DNA of 64,000 bases from UBA4207 sp964352405. Its GTDB lineage: Bacteria; Bdellovibrionota; Bacteriovoracia; Bacteriovoracales; Bacteriovoracaceae. The stretch is from contig CAYGRY010000001.1 of NCBI GenBank assembly GCA_964352405.1, forward strand, positions 105,262 through 169,261. Direction: 5' to 3'. Numbering within the stretch: the stretch's first letter is position 1; the number at the start of each line of letters is the position of its first letter. Below are positions 25,395 through 33,551 of the stretch, one piece after another. The notes under the pieces are model-generated. The model did no database searches, was not told the origin of the DNA, and worked only from the letters and a program-made list of their open reading frames with translations. The translations under genes and the position numbers were made by a program.

Positions 25395-25724
25395 ATGGCC
25401 GAAGAGAAAGGATTGAAAAAACCAGTTAAACTACAAGCAGAACTTGCAGCGATGCTTGGAGCAACTGAACTTCCAAGAACTGAAATTACTAAAAAGCTTT
25501 GGGACTATATTAAAAGTAATAAGCTTCAAACTAAAACAGCTAACGGAAAGCCAGAGAATGCTGGTAAATTCATTGTTACAGATGAAAAGCTACTTCCAAT
25601 TTTCAAGAAAACAAAATCAACTAGTAAATCAGGTAAACTTACTGACTTAACTGGTATCAAAGTTGGCGACACTATCGACATGATGCAAATGGCAGCAGTC
25701 GTAGGTGCTAACATTAAAGCATAA
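25395..25724 (+). CDS. SWIB/MDM2-domain protein
   Basis: Protein of 109 residues that is almost only a SWIB domain: LAAMLGATELPRTEITKKLW, DYIKSNKLQ, FIVTDEKLLPIF. SWIB domains occur in eukaryotic chromatin factors and in some bacteria, alone or fused to topoisomerase, and are thought to bind DNA-associated partners. Good AAGGAA ribosome site. It lies 112 bases after the HNH gene; that gap has a 7-bp inverted repeat TTTGACG/CGTCAAA (25298-25329). Confidence 0.9.
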   Translation: MAEEKGLKKPVKLQAELAAMLGATELPRTEITKKLWDYIKSNKLQTKTANGKPENAGKFIVTDEKLLPIFKKTKSTSKSGKLTDLTGIKVGDTIDMMQMAAVVGANIKA

Positions 25725-25736
25725 TTGCAATTTAAT

Positions 25737-25764
25737 AGCCTGGGCATTGTCCCAGGCTTTTTTT
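25737..25764 (+). terminator. Rho-independent terminator after SWIB gene
   Basis: Stem AGCCTGGG / CCCAGGCT around a 6-base loop, then seven T. The last T directly abuts the ATG of the next gene. Confidence 0.93.
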
Positions 25765-26130
25765 ATGCTTAAAAAGTACAAAACACCGCTCAAATTTATT
25801 CTTTCAGCCTTTCTGTTCTTAGCAGGCGTTTATCATCTGATAAATCCACAAGCCTTCCTTTTTTTAATGCCTCCATATTTTCCAATGCATTTGGAGATAA
25901 TTATTTTCACCGGAGTCTTAGAAATACTATTTGCCATAGGAATCTTAGTTGAAAAAACTCGTAATCTTACTGCAGTTCTAACTGCAATTTATTTTATTGC
26001 TATCATTCCCGCTCACCTTCATGTGGCCATGAATAATATTCCCATGCTCGGAATAACCTCGCCTTACCTTCTATGGGCAAGAGTTTTATTTCAATTTGTT
26101 TTTATTCGCTGGGCGTGGTCTCTTAGATAG
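25765..26130 (+). CDS. DoxX-like membrane protein
   Basis: Protein of about 121 residues with four membrane helices, LILSAFLFLAGVYHLINP-type first helix and ILEILFAIGILVEKTRNL, as in the DoxX family. The ATG at 25765 immediately follows the terminator T tract and has no ribosome site; a GTG at 25705 inside the SWIB gene gives 20 extra residues, and a TTG at 25748 lies in the hairpin. The start is therefore uncertain. The stop abuts the convergent radical SAM stop without a gap. Confidence 0.75.
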   Translation: MLKKYKTPLKFILSAFLFLAGVYHLINPQAFLFLMPPYFPMHLEIIIFTGVLEILFAIGILVEKTRNLTAVLTAIYFIAIIPAHLHVAMNNIPMLGITSPYLLWARVLFQFVFIRWAWSLR

Positions 26131-27216
26131 CTACAGACAATATTTATTAGCGATCTTATTCATGACAAGTTGAGGACAAGATGAGCATTGGCATTGATCA
26201 ACAATACCTTTTGTTTTTTTAATATTGGATGCCGCTTTAAGAAAAGCCCTTTCTTTTTTATAACTTAACTGATCATCAAATGAACCTAGGACTGGACCAC
26301 CGTTACAACTTTTTATATATCCCGTATCTGTGATAGGTCTCATTAAGAATGGCATATAACAACGATTGAGTTCGTAAAAACTAGGTTCATTGTGTTCATC
26401 TTCATGTTGCTCTTCTAACATAATTTCAAAACCATCAAGATTATGCTTAACACCTAGTAAATTAAGTCCGTTTTTCAGTTCAATTAAAATATCTTCTAAC
26501 TCTAATTCTTCATCATTTGAAAGTGCTAACTCATCATAGTCAATTAATCGAGTCAGAGAAAAATAATTAATACGTTTAGCTTTAATAAAACTAGGTATTT
26601 TAATGAGATCTTTATAGTTTAAATTTGTTACAACACAATGAAGAGTCAGGTTAATTCCAATTTTTGAAATATTGTCGATATTTGACCTAAGTTTTTCAAA
26701 CTTTTCATTTTGATGATGAAGAGGTTGATGCATTAGTAACCACGACTCAAAGACAGGAGAATGTAAGCTAATCCAAAAGGAAACATTATTGTCTTTAAAA
26801 AATTGTAAATCCTCTTGTTTGAGACTTGTCCCATTGGTAATGATCTGGATATTAGCTTTCCCCTTGGATCTGCTTTGAATATAGCTAATTAAAGGTTTTA
26901 TTTGAGGATACAAGAGGGGTTCACCATTTGAGGTAAAATTGAATTTTAAAGTTAACTCACCAATGGCTTGATCAATTATAGCTTTTACTTCTTCATACGA
27001 TATGGTTTTTCTTCCAACAAGTCGTCCTTTGCCATGAATGTCTGTAATACAAAAAGGACAGTTATGATCACAAGTGGAAGGAAGGGTTAGATGACAAATT
27101 CTGGGGCCAATAAATCTAAATTTTAGATTCATTCCAAGGTAAGTTAAAGCATTAACGATAAGAAGGCAGAATGGCCTTGGCAGAGAATAAAAAAGAGATA
27201 AAAGTAGATTTTTCAC
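26131..27216 (-). CDS. Radical SAM protein with C-terminal Cys cluster
   Basis: Protein of 361 residues. PSTCDHNCPFCITD is the CxxxCxxC [4Fe-4S] site, followed by FTSNGEPLLYPQ and ITNGTSL, the standard barrel strands. The C-terminus has further Cys (NRCYMPF, KSCNGGP, CQCSSCP, KYCL) like a SPASM/twitch region for auxiliary clusters. A hydrophobic N-terminal stretch (LLIVNALTYLG) might touch the membrane. Substrate unknown; no obvious RiPP precursor lies next to it. Confidence 0.88.
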   Translation of the reverse strand: MKNLLLSLFYSLPRPFCLLIVNALTYLGMNLKFRFIGPRICHLTLPSTCDHNCPFCITDIHGKGRLVGRKTISYEEVKAIIDQAIGELTLKFNFTSNGEPLLYPQIKPLISYIQSRSKGKANIQIITNGTSLKQEDLQFFKDNNVSFWISLHSPVFESWLLMHQPLHHQNEKFEKLRSNIDNISKIGINLTLHCVVTNLNYKDLIKIPSFIKAKRINYFSLTRLIDYDELALSNDEELELEDILIELKNGLNLLGVKHNLDGFEIMLEEQHEDEHNEPSFYELNRCYMPFLMRPITDTGYIKSCNGGPVLGSFDDQLSYKKERAFLKAASNIKKTKGIVDQCQCSSCPQLVMNKIANKYCL

Positions 27217-27278
27217 ATTACCCTATTCAAGTCTTAAACCATCTCGATATAAAATGATTTAAGACTATAACAAAGGCA

Positions 27279-27887
27279 TTATAAAGTAAGATCGGAAATA
27301 GATACAGTCGCAAACTCACAACTCTTCAGGTTAGCTAAAACCTTAATAGTCGACGTTTTATCACCCTTATTTTTAATCTTACCTTCAACAAAAATAAAGG
27401 AGTAAGCATATGAACTTCTAAGCGTTATCGATGAGCTTTGTACTTCAAAGTCAAAACCAAATTCTTTCATTTTCTGCACCGCTAACTCTTCTGCTTGGAT
27501 ATCACAACGATGATGAACGGCTCTTTCATCTTCTCTCCAGTCTTCTTCGCAGTAAACGTCAGAGTCATAAATATGAGCAATTGGAGTCTTCAGATCCTCT
27601 GAGTAAATTGATCCGTAAGTATTTCCACCATCACAATGATCTTCAGTTGATCTAAAAACCCAATAATTCTGACCGTCTACTTTAATCAAGGATTGCTTAA
27701 TGGCTTCATGGCATTCTTTGAATGGAAACGAAGCTATAACATCGATAGACTTCCACACCTCTTTAGTTAAGACATCGCCAGCTGTGTAGTTAGAGTAATC
27801 AAAATCACCGTCTTGAAAAGCTTTACATGCTGATGCATGGGCATTCAAAGTTAGTGTCATCAAGAAGAGAGTAAAAAGTGTTTTCAT
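27279..27887 (-). CDS. Secreted protein of unknown function
   Basis: Protein of 202 residues with signal peptide MKTLFTLFLMTLTLNAHA. Several Cys residues (SACKAF, KECHEA, EDHCDGG, DVYCEED, HHRCDIQ, KSCEF) suggest disulfides. No family recognised. It lies 62 bases upstream of the radical SAM gene on the same strand and may be co-transcribed. Confidence 0.75.
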   Translation of the reverse strand: MKTLFTLFLMTLTLNAHASACKAFQDGDFDYSNYTAGDVLTKEVWKSIDVIASFPFKECHEAIKQSLIKVDGQNYWVFRSTEDHCDGGNTYGSIYSEDLKTPIAHIYDSDVYCEEDWREDERAVHHRCDIQAEELAVQKMKEFGFDFEVQSSSITLRSSYAYSFIFVEGKIKNKGDKTSTIKVLANLKSCEFATVSISDLTL

Positions 27888-28193
27888 AGATTCCTCAAAA
27901 AAACTATTTATTTAAAAAGATATAGATGCTTAGTAGACTTATAAAGTATTTTAATCAACAAGAAATATTAGATAGAACTATTCTATTTATTCAAATATAA
28001 GAACAATAAACGCTTAAGTGTCTGATTTTTACATATCAAAGAAAACCAATTATCTTAAAACCTAGTTTAGATCTATGAATTATTTACAGCCTCTAAATCA
28101 TCAAATTACATACAAATGACGACATTCATTGATTTTTACTCATCCACTTGAAACATAAAACCGATAGATATGTACTAAAATATTCTTTGAGAC
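27888..28193. other. Intergenic region between divergent genes
   Basis: AT-rich 306-base region between two divergent genes, so it should hold both promoters. I see only a short inverted repeat ATAGAA-CTA-TTCTAT (27972-27986). No small gene or RNA was recognised. Confidence 0.6.
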
Positions 28194-29897
28194 ATGATGG
28201 ATAAAAACTTCGATTCTATTGTTCGTTCAAATCAAAAAGTCATTCAGGATATGATTAGGATTCTTTTCTTCATAACGATTCCAATATTTGCCTTATCTCT
28301 TTTAAGATCAATCGAACAGGGTTGGTTGCCAACCATGGGACTTCATTCATTTTTAATGCTTGGAGTTTTCACTTGTTTTACTTTTAATAAAAAAATCCCG
28401 CTAAAGATTCAATCTCTATATATTGTTTTGTGCTTTATCTGCCTCGGCCTTGGTGCCATGATTAACTTACGATCTTTTACAGAGGGCTCTAGCTTCTTTT
28501 TAATAGCACTTATTTTTACAATGCTTTTTTTTAGTTTCAGATCAGTTTTTATTGTCGCAGTTATTCTTAGTTTTATTCAATATGGATTTTTGAAGTATTT
28601 TGTCCCTGTGCCATCAATTCAAGACTACTTACTTCTAACTAGTCTTCCTGGATTAAGTTTTTTTGCTGTCTATGTAGTGAACTATATGAGAACAACATTA
28701 GTTTCTCTTATACGAGATCTTGAGTTTGCTAAAAAAGAGGCGATTTCTGCAATGAATGCGAGGAGTCAATTTTTGGCCATTATGAGTCATGAAATTAGAA
28801 CCCCTCTTAGTGGTGTTTTAATGGCATCTGAACTGCTCCTAGATTCTGAACTAACAGACTCACAACAAAGCAAAGCAAATATTATTCAAGATAATGGAAA
28901 GGTACTATTAACTATTGTTAATGATATTTTAGATTTCTCAAAAATTGAGGCAGGCAAAGTTAAGATTGAAGAATCCATTATTGATTTACGTGTACTAGGC
29001 CAGTCTGTCCTTGAGTCTTTTATGAATCAATCTCGCCAATCTAAAGTGGATATAAAATTGGAGATAGATGCTGATTTTCCCAATTTTATCTACGCTGACT
29101 CAACGAGGGTAAGACAAATCATTTTTAATCTTGTTGGTAATGCTTTCAAGTTTACTAAAACTGGTCATATTGCACTTATATTTCAGCTCATAGATAAAGA
29201 GAATGATTTTTCAAATATTTCAATTTCTATTGAAGACACTGGCATCGGAATCGACAGCAAGAATTTTGAATATTTATTTGAAGATTTCCACCAACTCGAC
29301 AATAGCATTACCAGAGAATACGGTGGAACAGGCTTAGGTCTTTCTATTACCAAGAAGCTCGTAGATCTTTTAGGCGGAGAGATTACTGTAAAGAGTCATT
29401 TAGGTACAGGCACAACATTCACATGTTTGTTTAAGCTTCGAAATGTGGATCGTGAAGAGCTTGTTAAACATCAAGCCAAAGATAATTTAGTTTCATTGAC
29501 ACTAAAAAATACGGATAAAATAAAAGTTCTCATTGTTGAGGATAATAAAATCAATCAGCTTTTAATCAAAACTCTTCTAGAAAAGTGGAGTTTTCAATCA
29601 ATCGCAACAGCTGATAATGGCCTTGAAGCCATGATCAGTTGCAGGAATACTAAGTTTGATCTCATCTTAATGGATATGCAGATGCCTGAAATGGATGGAG
29701 TTGAAGCAACCAAGCGCATACGCGCAGGTGAAGCACAAAATCCTAATACTAAAACACCAATCATTGCTATTTCAGCAAACGTAAGCCCGGAAGATATTCA
29801 AGTCTGCCTGGACGCTGGAATGAACGATTACATGTCAAAACCTATTGATCGTAATCGCTTGAAAGAAATCATCGAAAAGGTATTCAATCAGGATTAA
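28194..29897 (+). CDS. Membrane-bound hybrid histidine kinase
   Basis: Protein of 567 residues: about five or six N-terminal membrane helices (to about 170) without a large periplasmic domain, HisKA with MSHEIRTPLSG (His199), HATPase with NLVGNAFKFT and EYGGTGLGLSI, then a receiver domain with VLIVEDNKIN and phospho-acceptor Asp494 in LILMDMQMPEMDG, ending KPIDR. Signals are likely sensed in or near the membrane. No output protein is encoded next to it. The second ATG at 28197 is better spaced from GAG. Confidence 0.93.
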   Translation: MMDKNFDSIVRSNQKVIQDMIRILFFITIPIFALSLLRSIEQGWLPTMGLHSFLMLGVFTCFTFNKKIPLKIQSLYIVLCFICLGLGAMINLRSFTEGSSFFLIALIFTMLFFSFRSVFIVAVILSFIQYGFLKYFVPVPSIQDYLLLTSLPGLSFFAVYVVNYMRTTLVSLIRDLEFAKKEAISAMNARSQFLAIMSHEIRTPLSGVLMASELLLDSELTDSQQSKANIIQDNGKVLLTIVNDILDFSKIEAGKVKIEESIIDLRVLGQSVLESFMNQSRQSKVDIKLEIDADFPNFIYADSTRVRQIIFNLVGNAFKFTKTGHIALIFQLIDKENDFSNISISIEDTGIGIDSKNFEYLFEDFHQLDNSITREYGGTGLGLSITKKLVDLLGGEITVKSHLGTGTTFTCLFKLRNVDREELVKHQAKDNLVSLTLKNTDKIKVLIVEDNKINQLLIKTLLEKWSFQSIATADNGLEAMISCRNTKFDLILMDMQMPEMDGVEATKRIRAGEAQNPNTKTPIIAISANVSPEDIQVCLDAGMNDYMSKPIDRNRLKEIIEKVFNQD

Positions 29898-29941
29898 GCT
29901 ATTTTGGAGTCAGAATGTCTCCAAAAGTCCTTACAATGCTT

Positions 29942-29980
29942 AAAAAATCCTTACAATACGCATAAATCTTAGGATTTTTT
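29942..29980 (+). terminator. Possible weak terminator after hybrid kinase
   Basis: Complementary arms AAAAAATCCT (29942-29951) and AGGATTTTTT (29971-29980) with a 19-base loop. A direct repeat TCCTTACAAT (29928-29937 and 29948-29957) overlaps it. GC content of the stem is low. Confidence 0.4.
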
Positions 29981-30047
29981 ACAAATTGATTTGGCTAGTC
30001 ACGCTCCCTCTTTTAAACATTAAGAAACAATCATGTGGGGGAATTTC

Positions 30048-30482
30048 ATGAAAATACTATTGATGGCAATCGCCTTGTCTTATTCATTTGTAAGTGTGGC
30101 AGACACTTGTACAGTGGCCATGACCAACGGTTATAATAATGTTCGTACTTATAGAGGTACAGGTTATGGTAGAAACGATGCTTGTCGTGAAGCACTAAGA
30201 GATTGTAACCGCGATCGCATCTCAAACTCACGTTATAGAAACTATCGCTGTGAAACTCAAAGATATAATCCAGGTAATGGCGGCGGATATCCACCAAATC
30301 CAGGTTATGAGTCATGTACTTATAAACTTCAAGATCGTTATGGCTACAGCCTTAGAACTTTCTATGCAACTGCCTACTATCGTTCTCAAGCTTGTGTTGA
30401 TGCAAACAACCAATGCCAAAATGAAAGAAACTACAGAAATTCTCGTGGTGAATACGGTCTTTCATGCTTTGAATCTTACTAA
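30048..30482 (+). CDS. Secreted protein with two tandem four-Cys repeats
   Basis: Protein of 144 residues starting at ATG 30048 after GGGGG; MKILLMAIALSYSFVSVA is the signal peptide. The mature part is a duplication of about 48-50 residues joined by a Gly/Pro linker. Copy 1 has Cys 21, 46, 53 and 68; copy 2 has Cys 90, 116, 123 and 140. Both share CT..., RT[YF].[GA]T[GA]Y.R..AC..A...C. The repeats are rich in Tyr, Arg and Asn. Function unknown; likely a small disulfide-bonded secreted or surface protein. A strong terminator follows. Confidence 0.82.
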   Translation: MKILLMAIALSYSFVSVADTCTVAMTNGYNNVRTYRGTGYGRNDACREALRDCNRDRISNSRYRNYRCETQRYNPGNGGGYPPNPGYESCTYKLQDRYGYSLRTFYATAYYRSQACVDANNQCQNERNYRNSRGEYGLSCFESY

Positions 30483-30505
30483 GCTATTTAAAATATAATT
30501 AGTTG

Positions 30506-30532
30506 AAAGCGGGAGAAATCCCGCTTTTTTTT
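30506..30532 (+). terminator. Rho-independent terminator of the Cys-repeat gene
   Basis: Stem GCGGGA / TCCCGC with GAAA loop, extended by A/T pairs, followed by eight T. Confidence 0.92.
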
Positions 30533-30651
30533 GACTAAAATCAACAAGTTAGCGTCAAAAGCAATCTTCTTATCTACTAATAAATATTTTCTATCCTAGA
30601 AAAAGCCCATCTTTTTAGTTAAATTTCTTAAAAATTAAAATAGGAATCAAA

Positions 30652-31392
30652 GTGGGAAGAAAATCAGCCAAAATTGCCAACAAAAAAGGTGCTGCTGATA
30701 AGGCGCGCGCTGCCCTTTATACAAGAATGTTAAAAGATGTCTTCATGGCATCAAAGAAAGGTGGACCAGATCTAGGTTCAAACTTTTTATTGAAAGTAGC
30801 TGTAGAACGCGCAAAGAAATTTAACGTTCCAAAAGACAATATTGATAAAGCCATCAAAAAAGGCCAAGGCTCTGATGGCGTTGGATATGAAGATATAACT
30901 TACGAAGGTTATGGTCCTGACGGAGTTGCCATCTTCATTGAAGCATCAACAAATAATGCCACACGAACGGTCTCAAATGTCAGAAGCTATTTTAGAAAGT
31001 GCAACGGTTCCCTTGGGGTTACAGGCTCACTTCAATTTGTATTTGAGCATAAGTCTGTCTTTACAATTCCGGTAGAAGGTATTGATGAAGATGACTTTAC
31101 CCTGAATATGATTGATGGTGGCGCTGAAGATGTCGAAAAAGAAGGGGAAATGTTTAAAGTCACCGGAGCTATGGAAGCTTTCGGCGCAATCCAAGAAAAA
31201 TTACAAGAGCTTAATCTAACTCCAGAAGAAGCTTCCCTAGTCCGTATCCCCCTGAATAAAAAAGAAGTCACAAACGAAGAAAGTTTAGAGCAAATAGACA
31301 AGCTTCTTGATATGCTTGAAGAAGATGAGGATGTTGTTACTGTCTATCATAACCTCGAAGAAGATGAAGACGAAGAAAGTGGTGAGGATTAG
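30652..31392 (+). CDS. yebC: YebC/PmpR-family protein
   Basis: Protein of 246 residues starting at GTG with AGGA upstream. It has the three-domain YebC pattern: N-terminal MGRKSAKIANKK and YTRMLKDVFMASKKGG, middle NVPKDNIDKAIKKGQG, then GYGPDGVAIFIEASTNNATRTVSNVRSYF and GSLGVTGSLQFVFE. It is cytoplasmic; family members bind DNA as regulators and, more recently, are linked to translation of difficult sequences. The C-terminus ends in a long acidic tail (about EEDEDVVTVYHNLEEDEDEE). Confidence 0.96.
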   Translation: MGRKSAKIANKKGAADKARAALYTRMLKDVFMASKKGGPDLGSNFLLKVAVERAKKFNVPKDNIDKAIKKGQGSDGVGYEDITYEGYGPDGVAIFIEASTNNATRTVSNVRSYFRKCNGSLGVTGSLQFVFEHKSVFTIPVEGIDEDDFTLNMIDGGAEDVEKEGEMFKVTGAMEAFGAIQEKLQELNLTPEEASLVRIPLNKKEVTNEESLEQIDKLLDMLEEDEDVVTVYHNLEEDEDEESGED

Positions 31393-31427
31393 GATAGACT
31401 AATCCCACTAAATTAGAGCAACTTAAA

Positions 31428-32147
31428 ATGAAGCTGTTGATAAGCACGATAGTTTTAATCTTTATGACCAGTAACCTATGGTCTAAAGAAACTGTCGTTT
31501 CAATGGCTTGCAACAACTTTCCCCCATTAAAAATCGAAAACCCTAAAGATAATAATCCTGGATTTGATATTGAACTCTTAAAAGCAACGTTCTCTCTTTC
31601 AAATCAAAAAATTAAAACTACATTTTTCCCTTGGAAAAGGGCTTTAGTATTAGCAAAATCTGGTGAATACGACGGTCTTTGTAGCTGTTCATATACAAAA
31701 GAGCGAGAAAGTGACTTTTACTTTTCTGATGAAATCGGTCGAAACTCTATTGGTCTTTATTCCCTAAAAGAAATATCAATTAAAAATTTATCTGATCTAA
31801 AAAATCTAAAAGTAGGAGTGGTTAGGGGTTACAGTTTAGAAGATGATTTAAAAAAGTATAAGATCGACTTTGTTTCATCACCAAGTGAACTCAACTTACT
31901 TAAAATGCTAGAGATCAAACGAATTGATGTCATTTACTCATTTAAAGTGGTTATCTCTGAACTATTAAAGACAAATTCATTTGATGATAAGTTCGTTTAC
32001 ACTGAAACTTCATCAGCTCCGTACTTCACATGCTTTAGTAAAAAATCCAAAAAATCTAAAGACCTTTTAAGACATTTTAATGAAGATCTAAAAAAGATAA
32101 AAGCAGATCACACATATCAACAGCTGTTAAAAAAGTACGACTTATAA
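31428..32147 (+). CDS. Periplasmic solute-binding protein (SBP_bac_3-like)
   Basis: Protein of 239 residues with signal peptide MKLLISTIVLIFMTSNLWS and the layout of small amino-acid-type binding proteins: PPLKIENPKDNNPGFDIELL, FFPWKRALVLAKSGEYDGL, LKNLKVGVVRGYS. No transporter genes are adjacent, which is typical of orphan members of this fold in such genomes. Ligand unknown. Confidence 0.85.
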   Translation: MKLLISTIVLIFMTSNLWSKETVVSMACNNFPPLKIENPKDNNPGFDIELLKATFSLSNQKIKTTFFPWKRALVLAKSGEYDGLCSCSYTKERESDFYFSDEIGRNSIGLYSLKEISIKNLSDLKNLKVGVVRGYSLEDDLKKYKIDFVSSPSELNLLKMLEIKRIDVIYSFKVVISELLKTNSFDDKFVYTETSSAPYFTCFSKKSKKSKDLLRHFNEDLKKIKADHTYQQLLKKYDL

Positions 32148-32149
32148 TC

Positions 32150-32704
32150 CTAACTTAACCCACTTACTAAGAAACTGATAGCGAGCAGAATTAAGACAAT
32201 TGCTCCAGCGATATTTATCCTATCACCTAACTTAACTGAAACTTTTTTTGAAATTTGCATTCCTAATACTGTTGAAAGAAATGCAAAAACACCGATTGAA
32301 ATGCTATAAGGCATTAATGGCTTTTGCGCTAAACCTAGAGTTACTCCAACTGCAAATGCATCGAGACTTGTGGCGAAAGAGACAATCAATATTTTAAAAA
32401 AACTATGAAATTCTTTCTTTTGAGCTTGGTCATTCTCTTCATCCATCAATGATTCGTAAATCATATGTAAAGCCACAATGACGAGGATGATGAATGAAAC
32501 CCAATGGTCATAAGCATCTATGAGCCCAGCCATTTTTGCACCGGCCAAAGCACCTAAGATTGTAAAGCATACTTCAGCTATGGATGAGCTAAAAGCAAAT
32601 TTCAACAAGTCCTTAAGGATGTATGGTCTTGTTCCCATAGCCAGAGCCGCAGAAAAAGAATCTACACTTAAAACTAATCCAATTAATATAACTTCAACTA
32701 ACAT
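32150..32704 (-). CDS. mntP: Putative manganese efflux pump MntP
   Basis: Inner-membrane protein of 184 residues and six helices with the two conserved Asp motifs of MntP in its repeated halves, LSVDSFSAALAMG and TSLDAFAVGVTLG. It exports Mn(II). No yybP-ykoY-type leader is visible in the short upstream region. It converges on the binding-protein gene with 2 bases between stops. Confidence 0.93.
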   Translation of the reverse strand: MLVEVILIGLVLSVDSFSAALAMGTRPYILKDLLKFAFSSSIAEVCFTILGALAGAKMAGLIDAYDHWVSFIILVIVALHMIYESLMDEENDQAQKKEFHSFFKILIVSFATSLDAFAVGVTLGLAQKPLMPYSISIGVFAFLSTVLGMQISKKVSVKLGDRINIAGAIVLILLAISFLVSGLS

Positions 32705-32819
32705 TAGGCGTTCCTTAAGTCCTTAATAATACATTTTAACAAAAGAACTTAGTAGTTAAATTAATAGCAGAGTTTCTTGATATGTTCTCATTTTAGATAA
32801 AGTTAGTTAACGTTAGATA

Positions 32820-33323
32820 ATGAAATTACTACTTATCTCTCTCTTATTGAGCTCTCCTGTCTATTCTCAAGTGAAGCTTGTTCATATCTCCAAATCAATA
32901 ATTATTAATAGACCAATTCAAGAAGTTTTTGAACTCGTCAAAAATACACTTAATGATGATACATGGAGAACAGAAGTTAATTCAATGGAAGCTGATGGAC
33001 CATTCGCACTTGGTACGACTTACACTGAAGATGCCCATATTGGGTTGCAAAGAAATTTTATCACAAGAACCACTCTTGTTAAGTTGATCGAAAATAAACT
33101 CGCTCTGTATCTTACTCCAGAGGATGCTAAATATTTTCTAAGTAGCCTTCGAGAAGTTATATCTATTGATGAAGAAAACACTAAGTTTACTTATACTGTA
33201 GAGTTTGATTCTGAAATGAGTAAAGAGACATTAATGATTCATCTTCCAAATGAAGTATTAGAATTTTCTTACGGTCTGATTATGAATCAATATTTAAAAA
33301 ATCTTAAAGATTACTTAGATTGA
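32820..33323 (+). CDS. Secreted SRPBCC (START/Bet v1-like) protein
   Basis: Protein of 167 residues with a short signal peptide (MKLLLISLLLSSPVYS). ISKSIIINRPIQEVFELVKN and the strand pattern ending SYGLIMNQYLKNLKDYL are those of SRPBCC polyketide-cyclase-like folds, which bind hydrophobic ligands. An exported version is less common. Ligand unknown. Confidence 0.75.
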   Translation: MKLLLISLLLSSPVYSQVKLVHISKSIIINRPIQEVFELVKNTLNDDTWRTEVNSMEADGPFALGTTYTEDAHIGLQRNFITRTTLVKLIENKLALYLTPEDAKYFLSSLREVISIDEENTKFTYTVEFDSEMSKETLMIHLPNEVLEFSYGLIMNQYLKNLKDYLD

Positions 33324-33331
33324 ATTTAAAC

Positions 33332-33547
33332 TTAATCTAAACTCACTATATACAACTTTTCTACTTTCTCTCTGGCCCAAGCAGTTTTGCGTAAAAACTT
33401 TAGGCTCGATTGAATCGAAGGGTCGTGGGTAAAGCAACGTATATTGATATGCTGTCCAAGTTCCTCAAAACCATAGAGTTCAACCAATCTTGTTAGGATG
33501 AACTCTAATGTGAGGCCATGGAGTGGATTATTTTTTTGCTCGCTCAT
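33332..33547 (-). CDS. VF530/DUF2132 family protein
   Basis: Protein of 71 residues matching the family pattern closely: NPLHGLTLEFILTRLVELYG, INIRCFTHDPSIQSSLKFLR, TAWAREKVEKLY. This family is a small cytoplasmic helical fold suggested to bind DNA. It lies 4 bases after the repeat-protein gene on the same strand. Confidence 0.93.
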   Translation of the reverse strand: MSEQKNNPLHGLTLEFILTRLVELYGFEELGQHINIRCFTHDPSIQSSLKFLRKTAWAREKVEKLYIVSLD

Positions 33548-33551
33548 ATTC

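Noticed and set aside
26131..27887. Radical SAM plus adjacent secreted gene as a peptide natural-product cluster
   Set aside because: The neighbour is a 202-residue protein with an ordinary signal peptide, and no short precursor or transporter is present.
29902..29926. Inverted repeat TTTTGGAG/CTCCAAAA as terminator of the hybrid kinase
   Set aside because: No T run follows the 3' arm; the later weak hairpin at 29942-29980 is a better candidate.
30250..30498. 82-codon frame over the Cys-repeat gene
   Set aside because: Alternative frame of a gene with clear signal peptide and internal repeats.
32705..32819. Manganese riboswitch (yybP-ykoY) before mntP
   Set aside because: The upstream region is only about 115 bases, shared with a divergent gene, and shows no matching paired stems.
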